DNA from: Pseudomonadota bacterium | GTDB taxonomy: Bacteria; Pseudomonadota; Alphaproteobacteria; Sphingomonadales; Sphingomonadaceae | Length of the DNA stretch: 35,154 nucleotides | Direction of reading: 5' to 3' | Assembly (NCBI GenBank): GCA_023417515.1 | Contig: JAEZFL010000042.1 | Coordinates: 1 to 35,154 of the forward strand | Part shown: positions 15,418 through 23,620 of the stretch, piece after piece | How positions within the stretch are numbered: the first letter of the stretch is position 1 | Layout: the number at the start of each line of letters is the position of its first letter | Position numbers and translations under genes: made by a program | The notes under the pieces: model-generated | Seen by the model: only the letters and a program-made list of their open reading frames with translations | What the model was told of the DNA's origin: nothing | The model's database searches: none

Positions 15418-15520
15418 TCGTGTCGAGCGACGTCGAGACACCTTACCGAGCGCAGTCGAGGCCAAATCCGTTCTCGGCTTCGCTCGAACAACACCTCTCG
15501 ACTTCGCTCGAGGTGAGCGG
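15418..15520. repeat. Dispersed CTCGACTTCGCTCGA-type repeat between convergent genes
   Basis: A stretch with many related TCGAG/CTCGA blocks, including CTCGACTTCGCTCGAGGTGA near 15498-15517 and GTCGAGCGACGTCGAGACA near 15422-15440. It separates the convergent thiolase and phosphatase genes and resembles the short nested-palindrome repeats common in sphingomonads. It may serve as a terminator for both genes. Confidence 0.7.
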
Positions 15521-15528
15521 TGGGTATG

Positions 15529-16104
15529 CTAGCCTTCCGCGGCCTCGGCCATCTCGACTTCGGCGAGGCGGCCGCCCCGGCGCAGGGGGTCGGCGAATTG
15601 CGGGTGGCGCTCGAGCTGGCGGCGATAGAGCCGGCCGACCGCGGCGACGAGCCGGCCCTCGCGGCCGAGCATCGCATCGGCATGGCGGATCATCAGCGAA
15701 TTGGGCCAGGACTTGGCACGGGTCGACTCGACCTGGGCGATCACTTCGTCCTCGTCCGCGTCGGGAAGGGCCTGCGCGATCATCGCCGCCATCGCCGCGG
15801 TCGAGCGCGAGATGCCCATGTGGCAGTGGATGAGCAGGTGCGCGGGATCGCGGGCCGGGAGGGCGCGGCCGAACTCGAGCAGCGCCGCCATGTCGTCGCG
15901 GGTCGGCATCACCATTCCGGGAAGCGGCAGGATGACGTCGTGGAATCGAAGGGTCAGCCGGCGCTGCGGCGGCGCCGCGTTGAACGAGGCGGGCTCGGGC
16001 TGATCGGGGTCGAGGATCGACAGCAGGTGGGTCACCCCGGCACTGCCGAGCGCATCGAGCTCGTCGAGCCCGCAAATCGTCTGCCTGATCGTCCAGTCGA
16101 TCAT
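15529..16104 (-). CDS. Dual-specificity/tyrosine phosphatase-like protein
   Basis: A 191-aa cysteine phosphatase. The active-site loop is HCHMGISRS with nucleophile C94 and R100 (HCx5R), and a candidate general acid is D56 in RFHDVILPLP. The N-terminal half (THLLSILDPDQPEP) resembles small DSP-like proteins annotated in alphaproteobacteria as protein tyrosine phosphatases. Substrate could be protein, phosphoinositide-like or nucleotide; the sequence does not decide. It starts at ATG 16104 with no clear ribosome-binding site and stands alone. Confidence 0.82.
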   Translation of the reverse strand: MIDWTIRQTICGLDELDALGSAGVTHLLSILDPDQPEPASFNAAPPQRRLTLRFHDVILPLPGMVMPTRDDMAALLEFGRALPARDPAHLLIHCHMGISRSTAAMAAMIAQALPDADEDEVIAQVESTRAKSWPNSLMIRHADAMLGREGRLVAAVGRLYRRQLERHPQFADPLRRGGRLAEVEMAEAAEG

Positions 16105-16270
16105 CGTCGAGCGAAGCTAGCAGCCGCCGCGGCCGGCGCAAACCCGCCGATTCGCGCGCCGAGACGGCCTCGATCCGCGCTGAAAGACGTGGAGTCACAG
16201 TGGCTTTCGGGTTATGGCCGCCCGGGCGGGGGCCGCATCGCCGGCCGCGACAGTCACGAACCTGTCGTCT

Positions 16271-16299
16271 TTGCGCGGTTCAATTCGTCACAAGAATAA
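16271..16299 (+). promoter_or_regulatory. Candidate promoter for the phosphoesterase-glycosyltransferase pair
   Basis: TTGCGC (16271-16276) and GAATAA (16294-16299) are separated by 17 bases, in the 231-base divergent gap and 37 bases before the ATG at 16336. The match to the housekeeping consensus is only partial. Nothing else that looks like a gene is in this gap. Confidence 0.3.
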
Positions 16300-16335
16300 G
16301 CGATAGGTTGGCCGGTCGAGGCGGCGGGGAGAGGA

Positions 16336-17229
16336 ATGATGAACTCGGTGACCCGGCTGGGCGACCTTGCCAGGGGCGACCTCGCCGACCTGCGCCAGGC
16401 GCCGTCGGAAGGCGGCCCGAGCGTCGGCCCGTCGGGAGCGCCGCGCCGCTCCTACCGCACCATCTGGATTTCCGATGTCCATCTCGGCACGCGCGGCTGC
16501 AACGACCGAATGCTGATCGACTTCCTCGACCATGTCGACAGCGAGACTCTCTATCTGGTCGGCGACATCATCGACGGTTGGCGGATGAAGAAGCGCTTCT
16601 ACTGGCCCGAGCGCCACAGCGCGATCGTGCGGCGCGTGATGAAGCGCGCGATCCGGGGCACGCGGGTGATCTACATCCCCGGCAATCATGACGAGATGTT
16701 CCGCCAGTTCGTCGGCATGAATTTCGGCGGGGTCGAGATCCGATCCAAGGCGATCCACGACACCGCGGACGGGCGCAGGCTGCTGGTCGTTCACGGCGAC
16801 GAGTTCGACGCGATCGTGCTCGCCCACCGCTGGCTCGCCTTCCTCGGCGACTGGGCCTACCGCACCCTGATGCAGCTGAACGTCGCGGTGAACGCGTTCC
16901 GCCGTTTCTTCGGAATGGAATATTGGTCGCTGTCGAAGCACGCCAAGCACAAGGTGAAAAGCGCCGTCTCGGTAATCTCGCGCTTCGAGGAGGCGCTTGC
17001 CCACGAGGCCAGGAGCAAAGGCGTCGACGGAGTGGTCTGCGGCCACATCCATACCGCCGAGATTCGCGATTTCGGCGGGACCGTCTATTACAATGACGGC
17101 GACTGGGTCGAAGGCTGCACGGCCCTCGTCGAGCATGCCGACGGCACCATGGAGATCCTGCACTGGCCGGACGAGATCAAGAAGCGAGCCGACCAGCCGG
17201 TGAAGCTCAAGCTCAAGGCGGCGGCATAG
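16336..17229 (+). CDS. LpxH-like calcineurin-type metallophosphoesterase
   Basis: A 297-aa metallophosphoesterase with all dimetal motifs: WISDVHLG (D47, H49), LVGDIIDGW (D77), IPGNHDE (N117, H118), VVHGDEFD and CGHIHTAEI. This arrangement is the UDP-2,3-diacylglucosamine diphosphatase-like family. The first 40 residues are a Pro/Ser-rich extension without homology that I recognise. The protein ends in a Lys/Ala-rich tail. GAGAGGA lies before the tandem ATGATG start. Its stop is 11 bases before a GT4 glycosyltransferase, suggesting a joint role in envelope glycolipid metabolism; a true lipid A function is not established, because the family is also found beside phospholipid glycosyltransferases. 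Confidence 0.82.
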   Translation: MMNSVTRLGDLARGDLADLRQAPSEGGPSVGPSGAPRRSYRTIWISDVHLGTRGCNDRMLIDFLDHVDSETLYLVGDIIDGWRMKKRFYWPERHSAIVRRVMKRAIRGTRVIYIPGNHDEMFRQFVGMNFGGVEIRSKAIHDTADGRRLLVVHGDEFDAIVLAHRWLAFLGDWAYRTLMQLNVAVNAFRRFFGMEYWSLSKHAKHKVKSAVSVISRFEEALAHEARSKGVDGVVCGHIHTAEIRDFGGTVYYNDGDWVEGCTALVEHADGTMEILHWPDEIKKRADQPVKLKLKAAA

Positions 17230-17240
17230 CGGCTGCTTCC

Positions 17241-18284
17241 GTGAAGATCCTCATCGTCACCGATGCCTGGTCGCCCCAGGTCAACGGTGTCGTGCGCACG
17301 CTCCAGGCGGTGCGGGCCGAACTCGAGCGGATGGGCCATCATGTCGAGCTGATCGCGCCCGACCAGTTTCGTTCGTTGCCGTGCCCGACCTATCCGGAGA
17401 TCCGCCTCGCCCTGACGGCGAGCGTCGGCAAGCGGATCGAGGAGGCGGGGGCGGACGCGATCCACGTCGCCACCGAGGGCCCGCTCGGCGTCGCCGCTCG
17501 CCGATACTGCGTCAAGCAGGGTCTGCCCTTCACCACCGCCTATCATACCCAGTTTCCCGATTATGTCGCCAAGCGCACGAAGCTGCCGGCGCGCTGGTTC
17601 TGGCGCTACATTCGCTGGTTCCACGCGCCTGCCAAGGCAGTGATGGTGTCGACGGCGACGGTCGAGAAGCAGCTTCGCGACAACAAGATCGTCCACACCC
17701 GCCATTGGGGCCGCGGGGTCGACCTCAAGCTGTTCACGCCCGCGGGGCCGAGGCATCCGGCGTTCGAGGACATGGCAGGCCCGATCCTGCTCTATGTCGG
17801 CCGGGTCGCGGTCGAGAAAAATGTCGAGGACTTCGTGACCCTCGACCATCCCGGCACGAAGGTGGTCGTGGGCGACGGTCCGGCCCTCGAATCTCTGAAG
17901 GCGAGGTTTCCGCAGGTCCGCTTCCTCGGCAAGATCACCGGCGCCGATCTCGCCGCCGCCTATAGAAGCGCCGACGTCTTCGTCTTCCCGAGCCGCACCG
18001 ACACGTTCGGCCTGGTCCTGATCGAGGCGCTTGCCGCCGGCACGCCGGTCGCCGCTTATCCGGTGCAGGGTCCGATCGACGTGCTCACCGACGAGGTCGC
18101 CTGCATGGACGAGGACCTGGCTCGGGCGACGGCGATCGCGCTGACCCGCGACCGCGCCGCCTGTGCCGCTTATGCCGGCAATTTCGGGTGGGACGAGAGC
18201 GCCCGGCAGTTCCTCGAGGCCTTGTTTCCGATCGGCCATGGACCGGCAGGGATGGTGGCGTCGGCCGCCTTGGCCGAGGCCTAG
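17241..18284 (+). CDS. Glycosyltransferase family 4 (GT-B fold)
   Basis: A 347-aa retaining GT-B glycosyltransferase. The N-lobe begins KILIVTDAWSPQVNGVVRTL, with YHTQFPDYV as acceptor-side motif; the C-lobe has ILLYVGRVAVEKNVEDF (sugar-nucleotide phosphate contacts) and the E-x7-E motif in FGLVLIEALAAGTPV, where the first Glu is replaced by the adjoining F of the SRTDTFG block. The closest pattern is the alpha-mannosyl/glucuronosyl-type lipid glycosyltransferases (PimB, SqdX, MgtA-like). The start codon is GTG at 17241, 11 bases after the phosphoesterase; no strong ribosome-binding site, so coupling is likely. Acceptor may be a membrane lipid; this is inference. Confidence 0.87.
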   Translation: MKILIVTDAWSPQVNGVVRTLQAVRAELERMGHHVELIAPDQFRSLPCPTYPEIRLALTASVGKRIEEAGADAIHVATEGPLGVAARRYCVKQGLPFTTAYHTQFPDYVAKRTKLPARWFWRYIRWFHAPAKAVMVSTATVEKQLRDNKIVHTRHWGRGVDLKLFTPAGPRHPAFEDMAGPILLYVGRVAVEKNVEDFVTLDHPGTKVVVGDGPALESLKARFPQVRFLGKITGADLAAAYRSADVFVFPSRTDTFGLVLIEALAAGTPVAAYPVQGPIDVLTDEVACMDEDLARATAIALTRDRAACAAYAGNFGWDESARQFLEALFPIGHGPAGMVASAALAEA

Positions 18285-18400
18285 GCCTGCCGATCCGGTT
18301 CCGCTTGCGCACGGATCGCGGTCGGCTTAAGGTTCGCGCCACAAGCGGCCGCTCCTGACGGGGCGGCCCTTATCGTTTCTAGCACCCGAAGGAGGGAGAG

Positions 18401-19105
18401 ATGGCCCAGCCGCTCATGCCCCACGCGACCGCCAGCTGGCTGGTCGAGAATACCGCCTTGACGTTCCAGCAGATCGCCGAATTTTGCGGCCTCCACATCC
18501 TGGAAGTGCAGGCGATCGCCGACGATACCGCCGCGACCAAGCTCACCGGCCGCGACCCGCTTCGCTCGGGCGAGCTTACCCAGGAGGAGATCGACCGCGG
18601 CCAGGCCGACCCGGCCTATCGTCTCCAGCTTCAGCGCGAGCCGGACAAGGCGGTGCGCACCAAGGGCCCGCGCTACACGCCGGTGTCGAAGCGCCAGGAC
18701 AAGCCGGACGGCGTCGCCTGGCTGATCCGCAACCATCCCGAGCTGTCGGACGGAGCGATCGGCAAGCTGATCGGCACCACCCGCTCGACGATCCAGGCGA
18801 TCCGCGAGCGAAGCCACTGGAACATCGCCAACATCCAGCCGAAGGACCCGGTCACGCTCGGCCTGACCAGCCAGCGCGAGCTCGACGCCGCCGTCGCCAA
18901 GGCCGCCAAGCAGGCGGGCATCGAGGCCGCGCCGCAGGATCCGCGCATCCAGCAGGACCGCGAGGCCTTGATCGAGGAGCTGCGCGCCGAGCGCGACGCC
19001 GCCCATCGCGAGGCCGAGGTCGCACTCACGGCCGAGCAGCAGCTGTGGGGCGTCGGCGATCCGGCCGATGCGGCGCCGGCGGACGAGGATTCTGCCGAGC
19101 GCTGA
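18401..19105 (+). CDS. trcR: Cell cycle transcriptional regulator TrcR (DUF1013)
   Basis: A 234-aa protein whose whole first 160 residues match the DUF1013 family restricted to alphaproteobacteria: MPHATASWLVENTALTFQQI, IADDTAATKLTGRDPLRSGE, KGPRYTPVSKRQDKPDG, then GAIGKLIGTTRSTIQAIRER and HWNIANIQPKDPVTLGL. Family members are sequence-specific regulators connected to the CtrA cell-cycle network. Two helix-turn-helix-like segments are visible (about 20-45 and 112-135). The C-terminus is an acidic coiled-coil tail with Ala/Glu repeats. A very strong ribosome-binding site GAAGGAGGGAGAG precedes the ATG. Monocistronic in appearance. Confidence 0.9.
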   Translation: MAQPLMPHATASWLVENTALTFQQIAEFCGLHILEVQAIADDTAATKLTGRDPLRSGELTQEEIDRGQADPAYRLQLQREPDKAVRTKGPRYTPVSKRQDKPDGVAWLIRNHPELSDGAIGKLIGTTRSTIQAIRERSHWNIANIQPKDPVTLGLTSQRELDAAVAKAAKQAGIEAAPQDPRIQQDREALIEELRAERDAAHREAEVALTAEQQLWGVGDPADAAPADEDSAER

Positions 19106-19172
19106 GGCGCCCACTCGGTTTTCTCGTGAAACTTAGCTTGTCGAATTCCTGGCCTTCTGCTTTCCCTGAGGG

Positions 19173-20333
19173 ATGGACGAAACGGACAGGGGTTCGACGA
19201 GCTCAGCCCGAATTCAGCGCAGCTCCCCTGCGCCCGACATTTCCCTGACCGAGCCCGAGCCGACCAGCCACCGCGGTCTCACCTATCCCTGGGGCCGGCG
19301 CGTGCCGGAGCAGGGCGAGCTGATCGAGATCGCGCCCGGGATCGGCTGGGCGCGGCTGCCGATGCCCGGCGCCCTCAAGCATATCAACGTGTGGGCGCTC
19401 GACGACGGCGATGGCGTGGCTCTCGTCGACACCGGCCTCAACCTCCCCGTCGCGCGCGAGGCGTGGGACGCGCTGTTCGCGGGGCCGCTCGCAGGCCGCG
19501 CCGTGACCCGGGTGATCTGCACCCATTTCCATCCCGATCATATCGGCCTCGCCGGCTGGCTGTGCGAGCGGTTCGGCGTTCGCCTGTGGATGACCCGCGG
19601 CGAATGGCTGTTCGCGCGCATGCTCAGCTGCGACGTGCGCGACGTGCCTCCGCCGGAAGCCGCCGCCTACCAGCGCGCGGCGGGCTGGAGCGACGAGCGG
19701 ATCGCCGCCGAGCAGTCGAAAGGCTGGGGCCGCTTCGCATCCGGGGTGAGCCCGGTGCCGGTCAGCATCATCCGGATGGAGGACGGCGACGTCATCCCGA
19801 TCGGCGACCGCCGCTGGCGGATCGTCACCGGCAACGGTCATTCGCCGGAACATGCCTGCCTCGTCGTCCCCGGATCGGGGTCTGGGCCAGGCTCGGGCGG
19901 CGTGATGATCGCCGGCGACCAGGTGCTTCCGCGGATCACGTCGAACGTGTCGCTGAGCCTCAGCGAGCCCGAGGGCGATCCGCTCGGCGACTGGCTCGCG
20001 AGCATCGACAAGTTGCGGGCGCTCGACCCCGGCCTGCTGGTGCTGCCGTCGCACGGCGAGCCGTTCACCGGCCTCCACGCGCGGCTCGACGTTCTCGCCA
20101 AGGGCCATCACGGCCGCCTCGACGCGCTCGTCAAGCGGCTCGCCGAGCCGAAGCGCGCGGTCGATTGCTTCCGCATCCTGTTTGGCCGGGCGATCGACGA
20201 CAGCGTCTACGGCCTCGCCACCGGGGAAGCGATGGCGCATCTGCGCCATCTCGAGGTGACTGGGAGGGCGGTGCGGGAGGAGCGCGACGGGGTGTTCTGG
20301 TACAGCCAGGCTGGACAAAGTAGCCACCAGTAG
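19173..20333 (+). CDS. MBL-fold metallo-hydrolase
   Basis: A 386-aa metallo-beta-lactamase-fold protein. The first metal motif is THFHPDHIG (HxHxDH), later ligands are GHSPEHA, AGDQVLPRI and PSHGEPF. The C-terminal 90 residues (GRLDALVKRLAEPKRAVD, VYGLATGEAMAHLRHLEVTG) form a winged-helix-like domain seen in the LACTB2/hydroxyacylglutathione-hydrolase-like group. The likely reaction is thioester or phosphoester hydrolysis. The ATG at 19173 and the first dozen codons lie in a repeat-like stretch (GGGGTTCGACGAGCTCAGCC), so the N-terminus is poorly conserved; no in-frame ATG/GTG/TTG lies before the domain begins. Confidence 0.83.
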   Translation: MDETDRGSTSSARIQRSSPAPDISLTEPEPTSHRGLTYPWGRRVPEQGELIEIAPGIGWARLPMPGALKHINVWALDDGDGVALVDTGLNLPVAREAWDALFAGPLAGRAVTRVICTHFHPDHIGLAGWLCERFGVRLWMTRGEWLFARMLSCDVRDVPPPEAAAYQRAAGWSDERIAAEQSKGWGRFASGVSPVPVSIIRMEDGDVIPIGDRRWRIVTGNGHSPEHACLVVPGSGSGPGSGGVMIAGDQVLPRITSNVSLSLSEPEGDPLGDWLASIDKLRALDPGLLVLPSHGEPFTGLHARLDVLAKGHHGRLDALVKRLAEPKRAVDCFRILFGRAIDDSVYGLATGEAMAHLRHLEVTGRAVREERDGVFWYSQAGQSSHQ

Positions 20334-20346
20334 CTGCATTTCCCGC

Positions 20347-20634
20347 ATGACCATCCAGGTTCCGATCAAGGAAGCCAAGAACCGCTTGAGCGAGCTGGTG
20401 CGGCTGTTGGATCGGGGCGAACGCGTGATCGTCACCAAGCACGGCGAGCCGGCATTCGAAATGGTCAAACCTCGGCGCGGTGGTATCGATTTCGATGCGC
20501 TCGACCGCTGGAAGGAAGAGCGCGGCCTGCCGCAGCATGTCGTCGGACCCCTGCCCAAGGATTTCGACGATCCTCTCCCTGAGGATTTCCTGATCACTCC
20601 TCTTCGCTATCCGGATGAAGACGAGCGGCCGTGA
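20347..20634 (+). CDS. Phd/YefM-type antitoxin
   Basis: A 95-aa type II antitoxin. The N-terminal DNA-binding segment is VPIKEAKNRLSELVRLLDRG and VIVTKHGEPAFEMV, typical of Phd/YefM. The acidic, Pro-rich C-terminus (LPKDFDDPLPEDFLITPL) would wrap and inhibit a VapC-type nuclease. The family autoregulates its operon by binding its own promoter. The stop overlaps the GTG of the toxin frame by 3 bases within GTGA. It follows the MBL gene by only 13 bases, so an independent promoter inside that gene is likely. Confidence 0.88.
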   Translation: MTIQVPIKEAKNRLSELVRLLDRGERVIVTKHGEPAFEMVKPRRGGIDFDALDRWKEERGLPQHVVGPLPKDFDDPLPEDFLITPLRYPDEDERP

Positions 20635-21019
20635 GGCTGTTGCTCGACACGAATATCCTGGTGCCGCTGGTGGACGGGGCGGCCGCGGCTTGCCCGGCTG
20701 GGTGCGCGATGCGCTCCTTGATAGCGATGCCGAACTCTCCGCCAGCGTGGCATCGATCTGGGAGGTCGCGATCAAGCACCGTCTGCGGAAGCTGCCGCTG
20801 CCCTGCCCGCTGAAGGATTGGTCTGCGGCGCTGAGGAGCCTCAACGTCAGCGCGATGACCATCCGGACCGCCCATGTGATTCAGGGCGTGACCCCGGCGG
20901 CGCCGGTGAGGGACCCGTTCGACCGGCTCCTGCTGGCGATCTGCGCCGCCGAGCGCATGCGCCTGCTGACGGTCGACGATAAGCTCCGCGATCACCCGCT
21001 CGCCTGGCGCCCTGCTTGA
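20631..21019 (+). pseudogene. VapC-type PIN-domain toxin, frameshifted
   Basis: The frame opened at GTG 20631 encodes the PIN start RLLLDTNILVPLVDG, then loses similarity. The rest of the domain continues in the frame one base behind: PGWVRDALLDSDAELSA, ASIWEVAIKHRLRKLPLP, VRDPFDRLLLAICAAERMRL and LTVDDKL, ending at 21019. All acidic metal residues (first Asp in LLLDTN, Glu in SIWEVA, Asp in DPFDR, Asp in TVDDKL) survive across the two frames. The break is within about 20676-20690 in a GC run; adding one base would restore a protein of about 130 aa. It may be a recent mutation, a sequencing error or recoding. Intact, it would be an RNase paired with the upstream antitoxin. Confidence 0.8.
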
Positions 21020-21054
21020 CCCTCGCCCGGCAGGCGGCCAATGCTGACCGCCTG

Positions 21055-21315
21055 ATGCTCGAGCCCACGACCCCAGACCAATCCGCCGTTTCCGAACTAT
21101 CGTTCGAGGCCGCCTTGCGGCGGCTCGAGGAGATCGTTCGCAAGCTCGAGAGCGGCGAGGCGCCGCTCGACGAGGCGATCAACCTCTATGCCGAGGGCGA
21201 CCGTCTGAAGCAGCAATGCGAGGCGCGGCTTGCGGCGGCTCAGGCGCGGATCGAGAAGATCACGCTCGGCCGCGACGGCGCGCCCTCCGGAACGGTGCCG
21301 TTTGGCGACGGCTGA
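21055..21315 (+). CDS. xseB: Exodeoxyribonuclease VII small subunit
   Basis: An 86-aa coiled-coil protein that partners XseA in ATP-independent single-strand DNA degradation. The signature is LSFEAALRRLEEIVRKLESG followed by EAPLDEAINLYAEGDRLKQQ and CEARLAAAQARIEKI. The ATG at 21055 gives the family length; an upstream in-frame TTG at 21016 overlaps the toxin end and is less likely. ispA starts 7 bases later; xseB-ispA is a conserved bacterial order. Confidence 0.93.
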   Translation: MLEPTTPDQSAVSELSFEAALRRLEEIVRKLESGEAPLDEAINLYAEGDRLKQQCEARLAAAQARIEKITLGRDGAPSGTVPFGDG

Positions 21316-21322
21316 GCCCCGC

Positions 21323-22222
21323 GTGACCGACGCCCCCGACCGGCTCCAGCAGGCGCGCGAGCGAGTCGCTAGCGACATCGACGGCGCCTTCGACCTTCTG
21401 TTGCCGGTCCCGCTGGATTCGCGCGCGCGGCTCTACGAGGCGATGCGTTATGCGGCGATCGGCGGCGGCAAGAGGCTTCGGCCGCTGCTCGTGACGGCCG
21501 CCTGCCGGCTGTTCAAGGTCGATCATGAGCGCGCGGTCCGCGCCGGGCTCGCGGTCGAGTGCATCCATGTCTATTCGCTCATCCACGACGACCTGCCGTG
21601 CATGGACGACGACGATTTGCGCCGCGGCAAGCCCACCGTCCACCGCGCGTTCGACGAGAGCACGGCGATCCTCGCCGGCGACTCGCTCTATGCGCTCGCC
21701 TTCGAGATACTTGCCGACGATAGAACGCATGAGGATCCGTTCGTCCGCGCCGAGCTCATCGCCGAGCTCGCCAGGGCGTCCGGGCCGGCCGGCATGGCGG
21801 GCGGCCAGATGATGGACCTGGAGGCGGGCGGCGGCGATCTCGACCTTGCCGGAGTCACGCGCCTCCAGCAGCTCAAGACCGGCGCCCTGATCGGCTGGTG
21901 CCTCGAGGCGGCGGCGATCATGGGGCGGGTGCCGACGGACGGACGCACTGGCCTGCGCGGCTATGCCCGCGACCTCGGCCTCGCCTTCCAGATCGCCGAC
22001 GACCTGCTCGATGTCGAGGGCGAGGAGGCGCGCACCGGCAAGCGAGTCCGTAAGGACGGCGAGGCCGGCAAGGAGACGTTCGTGTCGCTGCTCGGGGCCG
22101 ATCGCGCGCGCCAGCAGGCGGACTTGCTGGTCGCCCAGGCGATCGAGCACCTGCATGCTTTCGGCGAGGAAGCGGAGCTGCTTCGCGACATTGCGCGCTT
22201 CGCGGTCGAGCGCGATCATTGA
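21323..22222 (+). CDS. ispA: Polyprenyl (farnesyl) diphosphate synthase
   Basis: Head-to-tail prenyltransferase making farnesyl (or geranylgeranyl) diphosphate for quinones, carotenoids and undecaprenyl-P. The 299-aa protein has IGGGKRLRPLL, the first aspartate-rich motif DDLPCMDDDDLRRGKPT (from residue 89), GQMMDLEAGG, and the second aspartate-rich motif FQIADDLLDVEGE. The FARM region, with the two-residue insertion, matches bacterial IspA. The start codon is GTG 21323, 7 bases after xseB. The end of the gene reaches 22222, just before coaD. Confidence 0.93.
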   Translation: MTDAPDRLQQARERVASDIDGAFDLLLPVPLDSRARLYEAMRYAAIGGGKRLRPLLVTAACRLFKVDHERAVRAGLAVECIHVYSLIHDDLPCMDDDDLRRGKPTVHRAFDESTAILAGDSLYALAFEILADDRTHEDPFVRAELIAELARASGPAGMAGGQMMDLEAGGGDLDLAGVTRLQQLKTGALIGWCLEAAAIMGRVPTDGRTGLRGYARDLGLAFQIADDLLDVEGEEARTGKRVRKDGEAGKETFVSLLGADRARQQADLLVAQAIEHLHAFGEEAELLRDIARFAVERDH

Positions 22223-22236
22223 AGAGGGGCAGGGGG

Positions 22237-22764
22237 ATGGTCAGGACCGGCGTCTATCCAGGCAGCTTCGATCCGATAACGCTCGGGCACATGGACATCA
22301 TCCGCCGAGCGGCGCATCTCGTCGACCGGCTGGTGATCGGAGTCACCACCAACGCCTCCAAATCGCCAATGTTCACGCTCGAGGAGCGGATGGAGATGGT
22401 CGGACGCGAGGTGGAGGGCATCGTCGACGGAGTCGATGGCGCCGCGGCGGAGATCCATGTCGTCGCCTTCGACTCGCTGCTCATGCATTTCGCCGAGCGC
22501 GAGGGCGCGAGCATCATCATCCGCGGCCTTCGCGCAGTCGCCGACTTCGAATATGAATACCAAATGGCCGGCATGAACCAGCAGTTGAACGACGATATCG
22601 AGACCGTTTTCCTGATGGCCGACGTCGCGCTCCAGCCGATCGCGTCACGTCTGGTTAAGGAGATCGCGCTCTATGGCGGGGACATCAGTCGCTTCGTCAC
22701 TCCGAGCGTCGCCGACCAGGTGCGCGCGCGCGTGGAACGGATCGGCCGAACGGTTGAGGGCTGA
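22237..22764 (+). CDS. coaD: Phosphopantetheine adenylyltransferase
   Basis: Transfers AMP to 4'-phosphopantetheine in coenzyme A synthesis. The 175-aa protein has GVYPGSFDPITLGHMDII (HxGH-family motif with H18), RGLRAVADFEYEYQMAGMN and the terminal ASRLVKEIALYGGDIS block (the usual ISSR motif reads IASR). An in-frame TTG at 22219 is upstream, but the ATG at 22237, preceded by GGGGCAGGGGG, fits the family. It follows ispA by 14 bases. Confidence 0.95.
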   Translation: MVRTGVYPGSFDPITLGHMDIIRRAAHLVDRLVIGVTTNASKSPMFTLEERMEMVGREVEGIVDGVDGAAAEIHVVAFDSLLMHFAEREGASIIIRGLRAVADFEYEYQMAGMNQQLNDDIETVFLMADVALQPIASRLVKEIALYGGDISRFVTPSVADQVRARVERIGRTVEG

Positions 22765-22819
22765 CGCGCAAACCGCTAGAATGACGCTTCTCCATTAGAA
22801 TCGGGTGGGATCGGATTAG

Positions 22820-23617
22820 ATGATGCGTTTCAAGATGTTGGCTGCCGCCATATTGGCTTTGGTGGTGGTTGATCCGGCACTTGCGCAAGGCGGGCAAGGC
22901 CAGCGCCGCCGTCCCCCTGAGCCGGTGAACACCGTCGCCCCGATTTTCGTCCTCCCGGTCAACCGCACCGCAACCACGACTCCGGCGCTGCAGCCGGAGA
23001 ATACATGGGTCCTCGACCTCTCCAATGGCGGCCGGGTCTCGATCCAGCTGCGTCCCGACGCGGCGCCGAGCCATGTAGAGCGGATCAAGGCGCTGACCCG
23101 CAGCGGCTTCTACAACGGCCTCAGCTTCCACCGCGTGATCGAGGGCTTCATGGCCCAGGGCGGCGACCCGGCCGGGACCGGCGCTGGCCAGTCGGACCTT
23201 CCCGATCTCGCCGCCGAGTTCAACGACCTGCCGCACCTGCGCGGGACCGTCGCGATGGCGCGCACCCAGGACCCGAACAGCGCCAACAGCCAGTTCTACA
23301 TCATGTTCGTGCCGCGCATGGCGATGGACCGCGACTATACCGTGTTCGGCCGGGTCGTGTCGGGCATGGACGCGGTCGACCGAATCGCGCGCGGCGAGCC
23401 GCCGGCGCAACCCACGCGGATCGTCCGCGCCTCGATCGGCAGCGACAACGTGCCGCCGCCGACCGCCGCCGAGATCGCCGCGGCCAACGCGCCTGCGCCC
23501 GCGCCGACGCAGGCAGGCGGCCTCAATCTCATGAACGTGCCGTCGCTGACCGGCAGCCCGACCCAGCGCCAGGTGCCGACGCCGCAGCCTGCGGGGACGA
23601 CGACTCCGCAAAACTGA
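22820..23617 (+). CDS. Exported cyclophilin-type peptidyl-prolyl isomerase
   Basis: A 265-aa protein with a signal peptide (MMRFKMLAAAILALVVVDPA, likely cut after ALA at residue 22) and a cyclophilin domain at about residues 60-205. Canonical motifs are FHRVIEGFMAQGGDP and NSANSQFYIMF. It should catalyse proline isomerisation during periplasmic protein folding. The C-terminal 50 residues are Pro/Thr/Gln-rich and probably disordered. ATGATG gives two adjacent possible starts. queA begins 3 bases after its stop. Confidence 0.92.
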   Translation: MMRFKMLAAAILALVVVDPALAQGGQGQRRRPPEPVNTVAPIFVLPVNRTATTTPALQPENTWVLDLSNGGRVSIQLRPDAAPSHVERIKALTRSGFYNGLSFHRVIEGFMAQGGDPAGTGAGQSDLPDLAAEFNDLPHLRGTVAMARTQDPNSANSQFYIMFVPRMAMDRDYTVFGRVVSGMDAVDRIARGEPPAQPTRIVRASIGSDNVPPPTAAEIAAANAPAPAPTQAGGLNLMNVPSLTGSPTQRQVPTPQPAGTTTPQN

Positions 23618-23620
23618 TCG

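Noticed and set aside
20670..20695. Programmed -1 frameshift site in vapC
   Set aside because: No X-XXY-YYZ slippery heptamer or clear downstream pseudoknot is visible; simple base loss in a GC run is the simpler explanation.
20631..20813. A 60-aa gene of its own starting at the toxin GTG
   Set aside because: Only the first 15 residues or so look like PIN; the rest is out of frame, and the true continuation is in the next frame.
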